Shown here: one piece after another, positions 49,961 to 61,102 of the stretch
Numbering within the stretch: position 1 is the first letter of the stretch
Layout of the letters: the number at the start of each line of letters is the position of its first letter
NCBI GenBank assembly: GCA_936450465.1
Contig: OW388296.1
Span: 34,638,086-34,702,085, forward strand
Length of the DNA: 64,000 nt
Source: Gibbula magus
Lineage: Eukaryota; Mollusca; Gastropoda; Trochida; Trochidae
Direction of reading: 5' to 3'
The notes under the pieces: generated by a model
The model's input: the letters and a program-made list of their open reading frames with translations, nothing else
What the model was told of the DNA's origin: nothing
Databases searched by the model: none
Made by a program: the position numbers and the translations under genes

Positions 49961-50256
49961 GGGATGGAGTTTAATGCCGCTTTCAACAGTAATTCACTTA
50001 TATCGCAGCTGCTAGAGTGAGAAAGCCCACAATGCCATGGTGGCAATATATTGTGGTGAAAACTGTGCATCGACTGGAACTAGCGAACCATGGGTGAAAC
50101 TGCACTGAATTCAGCGTAGCATTGCACCCAAACCTTACTGCATGTAGAACAGATACAACAGCTGAAAAAGTTGCCGAGCCCTTCATGGGATCATCTCGAA
50201 CCCCTGACCTCTTGATCAGAAACTGAACATGCTTACCACTGTGCTATCGCACCCCA
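49961..50256 (-). mobile_element. SINE (copy E), diverged but near full length
   Basis: This keeps the head-to-tail order of copy A: on the plus strand GTTTAATGCCGCTTTCAAC, AGAAAGCCCACAATGCC, AGCGAACCATGGGTG, CAGCGTAGCATTGCACCC and the tRNA-like end CACTGTGCTATCGCACCCC. Flanks GCATGAAGAG and GTATGTAGAG may be a decayed duplication. It lies just beyond the likely 3' end of the HMGB gene. Confidence 0.7.
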
Positions 50257-50333
50257 GTATGTAGAGAATTAAATGTGGAATCTCACTCGGGTGCTATGCA
50301 AAGTCTCAAAACAACCATTAAGAGGTACACAGA

Positions 50334-50339
50334 TTTATT
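50334..50339 (-). terminator. candidate polyadenylation signal of the HMGB gene
   Basis: AATAAA on the minus strand is the first canonical signal I find after the HMGB stop codon and gives a 3' UTR of roughly 0.8 kb. Confidence 0.4.
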
Positions 50340-51119
50340 CAACACAAAAAAATTAAAAATTGAACACAGACATAAAATGAGGTCCTACGAGTAGGTACGA
50401 CCGGCAGTCAGTCTATGGTCTAAACTTGTGAGCTAAAAGGGACCTCTTACAACACACATAGATGACCAAGTTGATTTCTAATGGCAGTGAAGTCATCTCA
50501 ATTACTGCATTATAAACGCAAACAATCTTCTAAGAATCTCAGAGTATTGCTAAAAGAATGATGAACCTGGGTTTTGGCCTGTGGTTTGACATATGTCTTT
50601 GGCATTACAAATTAATACTGTGAATATATGAACATCAATAATGATATAGAAATTTCCTTTGAAGAATCTGTAGTGGCAGAATAATTTGGAATGAGGGAGT
50701 GTGATGTTCATGGATATATTATCATGAATATTACATACGCGATAAAATAAACCAAGGGAGATAAATTAGGTCCCTGAGTTCCGCAACATGGCAACATGTA
50801 AATGGATGAATGTCAGATCTATGTTACAAACCCCTATACAAAAAATACAACATATGTAGCACTTTCCCATTTGTTGTCACTTGTCGTACTGCTAAGCAGA
50901 GCTGCCCTCATTGGAAAAACAGATCCCTGTATGCAAAAGGCATTATACTGATGGTCAACTACAGCATCAGTTCCGGTCGGTCTGTCCATCACATGTGATC
51001 AGAACTTGGCCAAATTTCCAAAAGGAGCACAAATCATGCCTTAGTGTGTGTCCATGTTTGACAAGTCCGACATTTGCACTGGAAATTGTTGTCAGTCCTC
51101 AAGAAAACAATTTGGGTCT

Positions 51120-54100
51120 TCACTCATCATCATCTTCGTCATCCTCCTCCTCCTCCTCATCTTCATCCTCCTCTTCTTCCTCCTCCTCATCATCTTCATC
51201 ATCCTCCTCAACAGCTGGAGCACTCTTCTTCCCGTTGGACTGCTTCTGTTTCTTTGCAGCCGATGCTCCACCGCCACCCTGCACAAAAATCAAACAAATT
51301 AGTCGCAGAATTCATGGATGAAAACAAAACTTTGTAAAACAATGATGTACACTGGCTGTCAAACTTATGAAAACCATCTAGTCCTATAACTTTGACAGGC
51401 CCTTCAGCATAGAGCCTACTAGGTTCTTCAACCTCTTACAAGGCTGAAGCCAGGTGTTTAGATGGTTTCCTTTCTGAAATTAACTAGCATTTAACCGGTT
51501 GGTAGACAGCTATTTTAAACTGAAGTTTCAGTAGCAGGTACACGTTTGATTTTTCATGAAGTGATTGTTTCTATATTGGGGTTGTATGTCAATATTTGAG
51601 AAGGGCAGCTGCTTATCAAACTAGTGCCAGTGAAGACCGATTCATCTTGTACACTGAATACACAATGTCAAACCATTTCAAAGACTTCCTGTTTTCAAGG
51701 ATTATGCAAACTTCTAAACCTGTTTAATTGTTTTTGAGTAAAATGTACTCACAGCTCTCCACTCTTCCATCTCTCCCTCGTATTTCTTCTGTTCAACCTG
51801 GGCAGCCTTGTCGTAGGGAGCCTTCTCCTTGTCAGAGATCTTCCTCCACTTCTCGCCCGCTGAAACATGACAAAAAAATAATGTATTCAACCTTTGAGTA
51901 TCCTGTTCCAAGTCACAAATTTGTCACGATGTTCCTCCTTTTAAATAATGTATCGAAGAGTTAAAGTTAACGGGAGGATCAGTATGTATGAGACCCGTTC
52001 ATTATGGTACCTTGTTCTGGAATATGTTCAAAATTAAATATACGTTACCTTATATAACAGTGATTTAAAAGAAAATGCCAAGTTCACTTAATACGTCATA
52101 TCTTGTTTCATATTTTACATACCTTGTTTGAGGATATCTTTGTGACCAATATCTTTGCCCTTGCACTCTTTGCGGAAGTCTGCTAAGAAGAGGAAGTAGG
52201 CGGATAGAGGGCGCTTAGGTTTGCCTTCTTCGACTTTACCCCCGGTCTTGCCCCCCTTTGGTGGGACATAGCTGGCCATCTGAAAATAAAGGCATCACAT
52301 TACTTTACTCCTGCCAGGAAACAAGTCCATTAGAAATGTAATATAAACATCAAGGTCTAATTTTGACAGCCATACCCGCCGACTGTCTTATTGTTCATGA
52401 TATGATACATATGTATACGAGTCACAATTTGATTGTATCACACACAGAATGGGGGATTTGTGTGTAGCTGCCCCAGGATCAAGCAAATAAAGTTTTAAAA
52501 ACTGCTTTGTGTACTCAGGTTGGCAAGATGTGCAACTTGCCGTGGATGCAAATAAAACATTGATATTCTCACCTCTTTCGTATATCTGGCCTTATCTGCA
52601 GCAGCCTTCTCGTTGAAAGGTTTCTTGTTGGCATCTGTCAACTCTCTCCATTTTGCAGAACTTTCTTTTGCAAATTCTGCTACCTGTAATTAACAAAATA
52701 ATGTTTCAATGACAAATTGAAAGTGCAATGCAAGTTCTTAAATACACCAAAACTTTCAAAATGCATCACTAGCTGCATTTCATGTACCAAGGCCAATATA
52801 AAACAAAAGCCTTTATTAGCTGCATACAAAGTTTGCTTTATGTACAGAGAAGCTTGAAAACAATGTAACTTTAAGAAATTCTGAAGCATATAAGTTTACA
52901 TTTGAGGCAGATCTGCCTTCCTTCTGTGCCTTCTGTCTGCAGTCAGCCAGGAAGTAGAAATACGCTGATGTCGCCCGCTTGGGTTTGTTCAAGTCCTTCT
53001 CCTTCTTCCTCTTACGGGGAGATTCGTTCTTTGTGCGACCTGGAATATCAAAACACCAGTCAGATTGACATTCAAGTTTTCTAACAGTTCGCTATCATCC
53101 GAAGTTGAGTTTCAAGGTTGAATGGAAATGCTGAATGACGTCACACATGGTATTATCAAAAGGTTCAATGTTTACTTTATTTTTCATAGTTTCTACAAGT
53201 AACTTGGTTAGGCAATGGCAAAAGAGCCCTTGGGTACCTTTCTATTAATCAAAGAAATAATTTCACAAATTTGTTATTTTATCTTCATCACAAAGTAAAG
53301 ATTCTACAGTATCACAATGATAATGCAATCAGTTCTTTTTTTCACGACGAAGGTCATTTTGGGTGGGGAAAAAAATTCATGGGCATAATCAGGTATTAAA
53401 GGGTATTAATGTTTCATTTTGTAAAATCTTATGTGACGTTAACATTTATAATGACCCAAGATTCTGAACAAATATAACATTGTTACAAATTGGAGCATGC
53501 TATCCCGACTTGCAATATCTTTTTCACTTGTGCAGAACACCACACGGCACCACCAAATTGCAGCACTAAATGCTTTAACCTTACAACCTGACCATTGAGC
53601 AACGGATACTTCCAAATAGATGTAAAAAGTGTATTGCCCCTTCTGATGAGATTGCAACTTTGCACAACTCCAAAAGTCAATAGCATTTGATTCACACGAC
53701 TTTGTTAAGAAAGTAACAATGGTATGCTAGGGATGTGAAGTAATACAATATTTTTTTAACTTATGTAACCAATATCTGAAAATGTCGACATAAATTGTCA
53801 ATAAATTGTTTATTTTCAAGTAATTAGAAGTATTTTACAGACACTTCTTTCAGTATTTAAAAAGTAAACAAATAAACTAAACCTTTTTTCATAATTAACA
53901 TTATTGCAAAATTTCAGATTTGCATAGAGAACCATTTTTAAAATCATCACTTTTACTTGAAAAAGGATTGTTTACGTTTGTAAAATTTCAAATAACAAAA
54001 TCGTTAATTAAATAAAAACGATTTACAAAAAATTCAAATGCAATATTTCGAAAGTAATAAAGGATGTTAACATCGGAAGAGTCGATACAATGTTCGCTGG

Positions 54101-54324
54101 TTATAGAGTTCCGAAAAACGAATTGGGCAGAAGATTCAAAATGGCCATAAGAAGAGCAAGTCAAGACAATGCATCCACCATCCAAAAGGGAACTAAAGGG
54201 ATGAGCTCAAAATTTTAACACGGCATGGCTACAAACTGAATGAAGGTGGGGTTTAAGAGTTATAACTTAGTCCAGAACTCGCCATAAAGCTAAAAATCAA
54301 GGCTGCAGGAGCGAACTTACCCAT
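51120..54324 (-). CDS. HMGB-type chromatin protein, two HMG boxes and acidic tail, 225 aa in six coding exons
   Basis: HMGB proteins bend DNA and loosen nucleosomes in the nucleus. Exons (minus strand): 54321-54324, 52900-53039, 52573-52683, 52123-52279, 51753-51859, 51120-51278; each intron has GT-AG ends and phases fit (1,0,0,1,0), totalling 678 nt. Residues 3-21 are very basic (SPRKRKKEKD), a likely nuclear signal. Box A is about 21-85 (KPKRATSAYFYFLADCR...KWRELTDANKKPF...ARYTKE). Box B is about 104-172 (KPKRPLSAYFLFLADFR...GEKWRKISDKEKAPY...EEW). The last 30 or so residues are almost only Asp/Glu, as in HMGB1/2. Length fits the family. The basic N-terminal extension replaces the usual MGKGDPxKP start. 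The first exon holds only ATGG, a common metazoan layout. Orthology to HMGB1, 2 or 3 cannot be resolved. Confidence 0.93.
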
Positions 54325-54480
54325 GTTGCTGCGTTCCTAGTTAGTAATGAAACCTTGCTGGACTGTCTCAGGCAAGCCGGTTTAGTCTAGTTATAAGAGC
54401 AGGGGTCTGATTCACGTGGTCTAACAAAGGAGTAACGCATACGCTTTCCCGCCAAAAGGGGCGCAACTGTGATTGGCTGT
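54325..54480 (-). promoter_or_regulatory. HMGB promoter with E2F and CCAAT-box sites
   Basis: TTTCCCGCCAAAA (54445-54457) is a full consensus E2F site, and an inverted ATTGG (54472-54476; CCAAT on the gene strand) lies 15-20 bp further upstream, the pairing seen in S-phase promoters. A TTATAA at 54391-54396 would place transcription near 54365, leaving a short leader before the ATG at 54324. Site matches are direct; proliferative control is inference. Confidence 0.55.
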
Positions 54481-55728
54481 TTGATCTGTCAACATTATCG
54501 ACCAGTGAAAATAACCACGGGAGATTGAACCAAAGCTTGTTTTCTTTTTAGATATGAAATAATGACATAATCTGAACCTAAAGAGCATGATATGAATAAT
54601 TTAGTGCAATAAAATGTCGTTTATGCTATTTTGTCCTAGCTAAAAGAAAACAAAGTTGTACTATTTTAATGTGTAACGTTGTTACTATTAAACTTGGTAT
54701 ACATGGGCTTTAATCAATAAAGAGATCATGTAACATTATGGGATAACTAAATATATTTCATATATACAAATAGAAACGTGTAACTATGTAGCTATAGTGA
54801 ATTGTTATATTCGAAAAAAAACCGGTGGTACATTGTTTCAAACAGATGTCATTTACGATCCAGTCATTTATGCAATTAAATATTTACTTCAACCAATCTA
54901 TCTAAATCCTTACTTTCAAGTTCAACCACGCTTTATCAGCAGTTCCTAGTATGCATTGTACAATTACTTGTTTATTGCAGGGACATCTGCAATCACTCAA
55001 CGTCACAGTGCAATTTTCAGATTTATAGTTGCGTACGATTACGTCATGAATTCATTCATAAAAGGAGATCTTTTTGTTTGAAGAAAGTGATAATGAACAT
55101 ATATTACAACTTACATTTGTAACGTACTAAAGTGTACATAACATACATTGATATTTTCCGAAGCGACATACAAACTAATTGTTTTATATGAACATTGTGT
55201 AAACTGCGCATCAAAATCAAGAGGATACATTTGTCAACATCATACAAAACATAAACGTAAAACATTTTCAAAGATTATCGGACGGTGACACCTACTGAGG
55301 AAAATACTGAATGAAGTACCAGGTTTTCCTTTGTATTTGATGATATATTAAAAGTTACAATTCAAACGCTCGATTAGATTGGTGGTTATTGGTGTAATAT
55401 GTAGCTTGATTTAACATTCCAGTAATTCAACATTGCAATATTTGTGATGTTATTTTTGTTGTATTTGGAATCGCATCATGTTAATTTTTTTCGCAATCGA
55501 AATGATATGTATTTCTATTTCAGTTATTTATAGTGTGAAAGTGTACAGCGACTTAGATAACACGCAGTCCCGTCCCGTGTAAGCTGATATCAGGTGTGAT
55601 CCAACTTTTAAAGAAACTGTTTGATCCAAATGAAGAAAAGGGATTATTTACGACATCCGCCGGAGGCCTAAGCTCTTTCAATGAATTTAAAACGGAAAAT
55701 GTAAGAAAGTCTCAGAGAAACAAAGACC
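54481..55728. other. intergenic stretch upstream of HMGB
   Basis: AT-rich with no coding signal or recognisable repeat. Confidence 0.45.
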
Positions 55729-55890
55729 ATGGAACATAGCTCGGAGTCAAGTGTCCGTCTGGACCCCAAACTGTGGCCGGACACAAAGGCCAGTCAGTGG
55801 TCAGGGCGGGTAACAAAGGACTGGCCAGCAAGCGTTAGACGCGGCAAGTTCGACCCTCTCGCCTCTCTCACACTGTGTTTCTGGCCTTAG
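55729..55890 (+). CDS. short open frame of 53 codons, doubtful
   Basis: An ATG in a good context (AGACCATGG) opens MEHSSESSVRLDPKLWPDTK and stops at TAG 55888. The stretch is distinctly richer in GC than the surrounding DNA and lies 1.4 kb upstream of HMGB on the opposite strand, so it could be a first exon or small protein of a divergent transcript. I do not recognise it and found no clear donor. Confidence 0.2.
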   Translation: MEHSSESSVRLDPKLWPDTKASQWSGRVTKDWPASVRRGKFDPLASLTLCFWP

Positions 55891-58615
55891 GCAAACAGAG
55901 CTTAGGCAAACTGCCTGTCATACTTTGCTAACACTTGCACAGTGTCAATGGAGAGTTTTACGTTTTCTCTGTTGTTTTTTTCTTACAATGAAAGGTACAC
56001 TAGTTCATTTTTCAAATAATGGTTTGATCAAATCTTGTCAGTTTGTTATAGAGTGCGATAATAATGGTAATATTTATAAGTGTAATGCATACGTCTTGTT
56101 AAAAAATGGTTTGAATAAGTGTAGGACTACTGACTATATTTATATTTGTCCATATCTAATCGACATTTATATATTTTGTCATGTATTTTAAAATGTTAAG
56201 AAATATTTTAAAATAAAGTATACATACAAATTACTTAGTATCTCATTTTGTGTTGTTTGATGCACACAAAACTCCCTTTTGGCAGAGACCATAACATAAA
56301 TTATTTATTTTATGGTCTCTGCTTTTAGGGAATGGAGTGTTATCTTATCTAAGAAATGGAATGATTTTAACTGAATGTTGAGTACAGTAAAAAGTATGCA
56401 GCTTTAATTAAATGCATTCAGGCTAGAAATACAATTTAAAATGTATATAGAAATGCATATACGTGCCGAAATACGAAACCACGAACAAATCCCTGATCTC
56501 ATACTATGGAGTTACTTGATTGTTTAAAATTCGTTTCTTTTTACCAGCGACGCTCTCTATATATCTAATTAGAGAGTCCATGTGTTTCTAGGCTTGCTAA
56601 AATGTGTTTCAGGAGTTATAAGGAACATATCAGATGGTTTACATAGTACGTGCATGGGGTTGGCTGTTCCGGACACCTGAATGAATAGGCCTATATCAGA
56701 TTTAATCACAATTTTGCACTCAGATTTCGTGTCTGTATCTTTGTTTCGAAGGAATTCTGACAGTCAGCTTTTGGAGCGTCTTCAACATCTTGGACAAATA
56801 TACACCCCCACGCTGATGAAATGCAATGTTATGTAACAATGGCCCTTATCAAGCATTCCTTTGTTGACGCGGCTGTCCCAATTACATAACAGTTTAACAT
56901 GTTTGCCTTCGTTAATGTGGTGAAGCGCACATAAAATATTGAAAGGCCGGATATAGACTATATTCAAAATGGCAAGTAGTTACTTAATTCTTTCACGGAA
57001 TTCCCTAACATCATTTTGACAATTTTGAACTCTTGATAACTAGGAAGTTGTATATCTCTAGTTTTATTCACCATAAATGTGTAAATTAGGATATTGTAGT
57101 ATTGAAATAATTGTCTATTTTGGATCCAATTTGTTCAATTTTCTCTTCAGTACAAAGTGTTCTGAATCTAAACACAACAAAAAACCAAGCAAGACAATGA
57201 TCAATCAAGAACAAATATATTTATTTATTAATATCAATATTTACATAATTAGTATAAATATTGTACAATAAACCTAGCAACGTTCCATAATAACAAGCAG
57301 GTTTTCACACAGACAGGTTTTGTAGGTTGGGCTATGAATGAGCCTATCACACAAAACAACCCTGGGTTATTTTTCAACTAAAACATGGGGTTACAGGTCG
57401 CTTTGTGAAAGGGTCCTCGGGGAACTTAGAACACATGTGGCTAACCACAAACAATGCATTGCACCCAGAAAAACTATCAGACTGTCGTCAATGATGCTAT
57501 GAGATGATACAAACTGAACAGATTTGAATAATAGAATATATATTTCCCTTAATAATATGAACAATGGCCATGGAGAATGCTAGATAATCATGTCACAGAC
57601 AAAAGGCAAGACAACATTTTTTGAAAAATAATTTGAAAATGCCCTTCGTTGTTTTATACCCTTTGCTTTAATGTAACAGAAATCTTTAAACGAAGATTTT
57701 GTCATGAATATGTATATTTTACAGTCTATAGCCGTGTCTAAAACCTCAATTTAGCCTAAAAAATACACATTATTCATTTTTCACAACAAGGTTGGTTTAT
57801 GGTGTGTGATATTAATCATCTGAATAATAAAAAACAGACAGGAAATATTTCTTAAAAGTTACCAGCCTGACCGCCTGACACTATTGCTTGAAATTTTGGA
57901 ATTGAGACACTGCTTTTAATTGAAACGGAACAAAATATACAAATAAATCTTTATAATATCATTTGATTCTTTCAAGAAGACACATACAAATCGTTTTGAG
58001 AGCACATCTTAGGAAAAGCATACTATCTGAATGCCAAGACATACAATGTTTGAGTAGTAAATATCTCAGAGTTCTAGAAGATGTTTGTTCAGCAGACAAG
58101 AAACATACTGATTTATGAATGAGAAAGTGACATTATAAAAACAAGAATTTTGAGTATATACACAAATATACAATTTGCATAACTTCATAATATAAACCAG
58201 TTATGAGCAAAACTTAAAAATATTACATTTTCATTAACAAATGTTGAAAATATAGATTAAAAAGCTTTATTCACTTCGAAAATAAATTGATTCCCGAATT
58301 TGCATCTTCCTATGCAAGGCTGATTTCCAGGAAAGCTTGTATGTTTCATACCTTGCTGCAACAAGCTGTAAAACATGGCAGCACCTCTATGGACCAATCA
58401 GAATTAATTTCTTAAACCATGACCAATCAGATGCCTTATTGCATCTGTGATAGAAAATTAATTCTCTACAAGAATCTTTTGCCAGATTGAATAAGTATTC
58501 AAAATGAAATTTATTCAAACTAGAGTGTGTATATCATTATGCTTATTTGGTGAAATAATCATTTTGCAAATAGTATGGTACACACTTTCATGGGATGAAA
58601 CTCTTTGGTCATGCA
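55891..58615. other. intergenic stretch
   Basis: No supported gene; an 88-codon frame at 55925-56191 has no motifs and AT-rich codons. A small hairpin (GCAGAGACCATAA and its complement) lies at 56282-56322. Confidence 0.45.
56282..56322. repeat. small perfect hairpin, 13-bp arms
   Basis: GCAGAGACCATAA is mirrored by TTATGGTCTCTGC around a 15-bp AT-only-like loop. It may be a MITE relic or a structured RNA element; nothing else supports either. Confidence 0.5.
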
Positions 58616-58696
58616 AAGCAAGAGAGTGAGTGAGTGAATTATTGCTTAACGCCGCTTCGGCAGTATTGCAGTCATTAGCGGCGATGAAGCAAGAGA
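58616..58696 (-). mobile_element. 61-bp truncated retroposon tail with 10-bp target duplication
   Basis: GTGAGTGAGTG...GCTTAACGCCGCTTCGGCAG, the same unit as at 8903, is flanked by AAGCAAGAGA at 58616-58625 and 58687-58696. It extends about 20 bp further into the body (TATTGCAGTCATTAGCGGCG) than the copy at 8.9 kb. Confidence 0.6.
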
Positions 58697-59570
58697 AAAA
58701 CTTTGTTATCTAGAACCTGCAAACACTTCAATTGAGGCATGGACAAGAACTGGATATGAACCATACCAAGATTTGTTGCTAATGGTAAAGTGTGATGTGA
58801 TTTGATGCATGTGTTTCTCAATCCCTTACGTGGGATCTTTAGTTGCATTATGTTGGACTAAAAACTTCTCGTACAACTTTCCTTTTTAGGATACTGTAAA
58901 AATGACAAGGGACAGCAAGATACGATAAGCATCTTTAAGGAAATCAGCCTCGTATGTGAAGATGACAAACGAACTGTGCATGAGGTCGCTGTTAAACTTG
59001 TTTCAGCTGTTACTCCGTGTAATATAATCGTTTCAGCCTGGACGGCAGATTGATAGTTGTGTGGTGATCAGATACATTGTGATACAGACAGTGGTAGGCG
59101 TTAACAAATCATCAATAAACATCTAACCACCCATAACCACTCTAATACTAGTCTTCAGTATCACGTTTTCATTTGATGAATTTAAAACTTAAAATAAACA
59201 GACATTCATAGATAAATAGATTAGAAAGAAGCACTGATTTAAAAAAAGGAACACAGATAGTAAAGAAATTTGTAAGATTTTAAAATTATTATTAATCGGA
59301 AAATTAGGTATAATATCTAACAAATGAATTATCACCCTTAAAGATGATAAGCAGATGATAAGCAGTCCAAAGGTTTTAACAAGTAATCAAGAAATTCTAA
59401 GTAAGAAGAAAACATCACGATGAAGAGACATATCCCCAAATAAAGCAACGTTTGCAGACAACTGATGACTTGAAATTGAGCTAGTGCGTACAGAACAACC
59501 AAGTGCGAGAAATACCTTCAGGAATGTGAGAAATAAACAAACAGAAACAAATCGTGGAGCTACAACTCAC

Positions 59571-60103
59571 AGCAGTTTCCACACACCATGGAGTAGCAAA
59601 TGTATCCGAGATCAGAATCTGGTATTGAAAATTTGTGTCTAATAAGTAATAGATTAATATCTGCCTCAAGGAAAATAAAGGACTGGTCTTATCCTTTCGA
59701 CATCCAAAGTGGTGTCAGACATATCACTCTTGTGGCTTTCAAAACGCTGGACTATTTTATCTAGAGGATGTCTGAAGCGTACTCATACGTATCAAATTTG
59801 TGACCTCCAAAACGCCACTGTGACATGTTTTACTGCAGATTGAACCATGGATTTGCAATGGGACGGGAAAAGTATACCAGCGGTTCAGAAGGGCCAAAAA
59901 GTGATACATTTGAAACTGGATCTGCCGTTTCCCTGCAAAAAAGTACCGGCAGTCGAAAGGATAAATTTGTATATGTTACTCAGTTTCCACACAAGATGGC
60001 ATGGCAAATGTATCCGAAATCAGAATCTAGTTTTGAAAATTTTGTGTTTAGTAAGTAAAGATTAAACTCTGCCTCAAGGAAAGTAAGGGACTGGTCATAT
60101 GTT
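59571..60103 (+). repeat. diverged direct duplication of about 130 bp
   Basis: AGTTTCCACACACCATGG...GCAAATGTATCCGAGATCAG...GCCTCAAGGAAAATAAAGGA (59571-59690) recurs as AGTTTCCACACAAGATGG...GCAAATGTATCCGAAATCAG...GCCTCAAGGAAAGTAAGGGA (59981-60093). The two lie about 410 bp apart and differ at roughly a tenth of positions. The 77-codon plus-strand frame over the second copy has no match I know and the first copy does not keep it. Confidence 0.65.
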
Positions 60104-60236
60104 TGTATACATTCTCTCCCCACAGACATTACTCAAGTCTTATCTTCCATGTAACATCTGTTATAATAGGTCTCCATCAACAAAAATTACAGGGAAAATT
60201 GAATTACTGCTATTTCAATCCAGTAAAAACACGGTG

Positions 60237-60371
60237 CTAAGATAGTGAATCGCTGCACCTGAAATGCATAGTGGTCTCTAATTTCCAAGCACGGAAATCT
60301 TAAGGAAATACTGAAAGGCTTAAATCAGCCAGTGATGACTGGCAAGAGTTAAGCCTTGCATTGGGAAGTTG
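60237..60371. mobile_element. one-armed copy of the Mutator-like MITE
   Basis: It aligns in reverse with 49031-49145 of the full MITE: AGTGAATCGCTGCA, GAAATGCATAGTGG, TTAAGGAAATACTG, TAAATCAGCCAGT, GACTGGCAAGAGTTAAGCC, ending TTGCATTGGGAAGTTG. The opposite arm is absent. Confidence 0.65.
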
Positions 60372-60883
60372 ACATACTTTAGTTTAACCAGACCCTTATA
60401 AAGGAATAGAGGTTGTATGGAAGATATGATTTTAATAACCTCTATTGGAGAACTCTCCTTTTAACGGTATTGAAGTGATCCAGTCAACTAAAGGTTAAAC
60501 ATTTCTTAGCAGCAAATTGTGAACGTTCACAAAATGAAAGAAATGAGTTTAAATCAAAATTCAAAGAGACAAAATGATGTTAAAAAATGTCATTCATTTC
60601 CAATCATATTTTCATAAATCATCACAAAAGCAGCTCAACTCATAACAAAAATATATTCTTGGTAATAAAAACATTCATTTTACACAACCCAATTTGTTAA
60701 TCAAAACAATAACAAGGCTCAAGTTTGCATAACTCCTCATGTTCTACGTACGCCTTCAAGTAGTTTTACTACTTGAATTTTGGCCAATTCTCCCAATAAC
60801 TGTCATGAAAATATAAACTGATTTTACAAATTTATCATAATCATCAAGACAAAGCTTTGTTACATAATTCAGAAACCTACATT

Positions 60884-60889
60884 TTTATT
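60884..60889 (-). terminator. candidate polyadenylation signal of twinfilin
   Basis: AATAAA on the minus strand, about 215 bp after the twinfilin stop codon. Confidence 0.4.
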
Positions 60890-61102
60890 ACAGGAAACAA
60901 ATTTCATTCCCCCTCTTTCCTAAACCATCACTTTACCTTGAGGGACAGCAACACTCAAGTACCAGCGTAAGAGCATAATCATAATGAGATTTGAAGGAGG
61001 GACTGTCACAATGAAATCCTAAAATATTGTTAAGCGTCTATCCTGAGCACATTTCGAGTGAGAGATGACAATGGATGATGAAGGTGACTATGAACTGTCT
61101 CG

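Larger units (their letters stand above)
58697..60883. other. intergenic stretch downstream of twinfilin
   Basis: No gene supported. It holds a diverged direct duplication of about 130 bp (59571-59700 and 59979-60103) and a one-armed Mutator-like MITE copy (60237-60371). Confidence 0.45.

Noticed and set aside
51092..51337. Ser-, Pro/His-, Ile/Leu- or Arg/Met-rich frames over the HMGB last exon
   Set aside because: They are other-frame readings of the GAG/GAT codons that encode the acidic tail.
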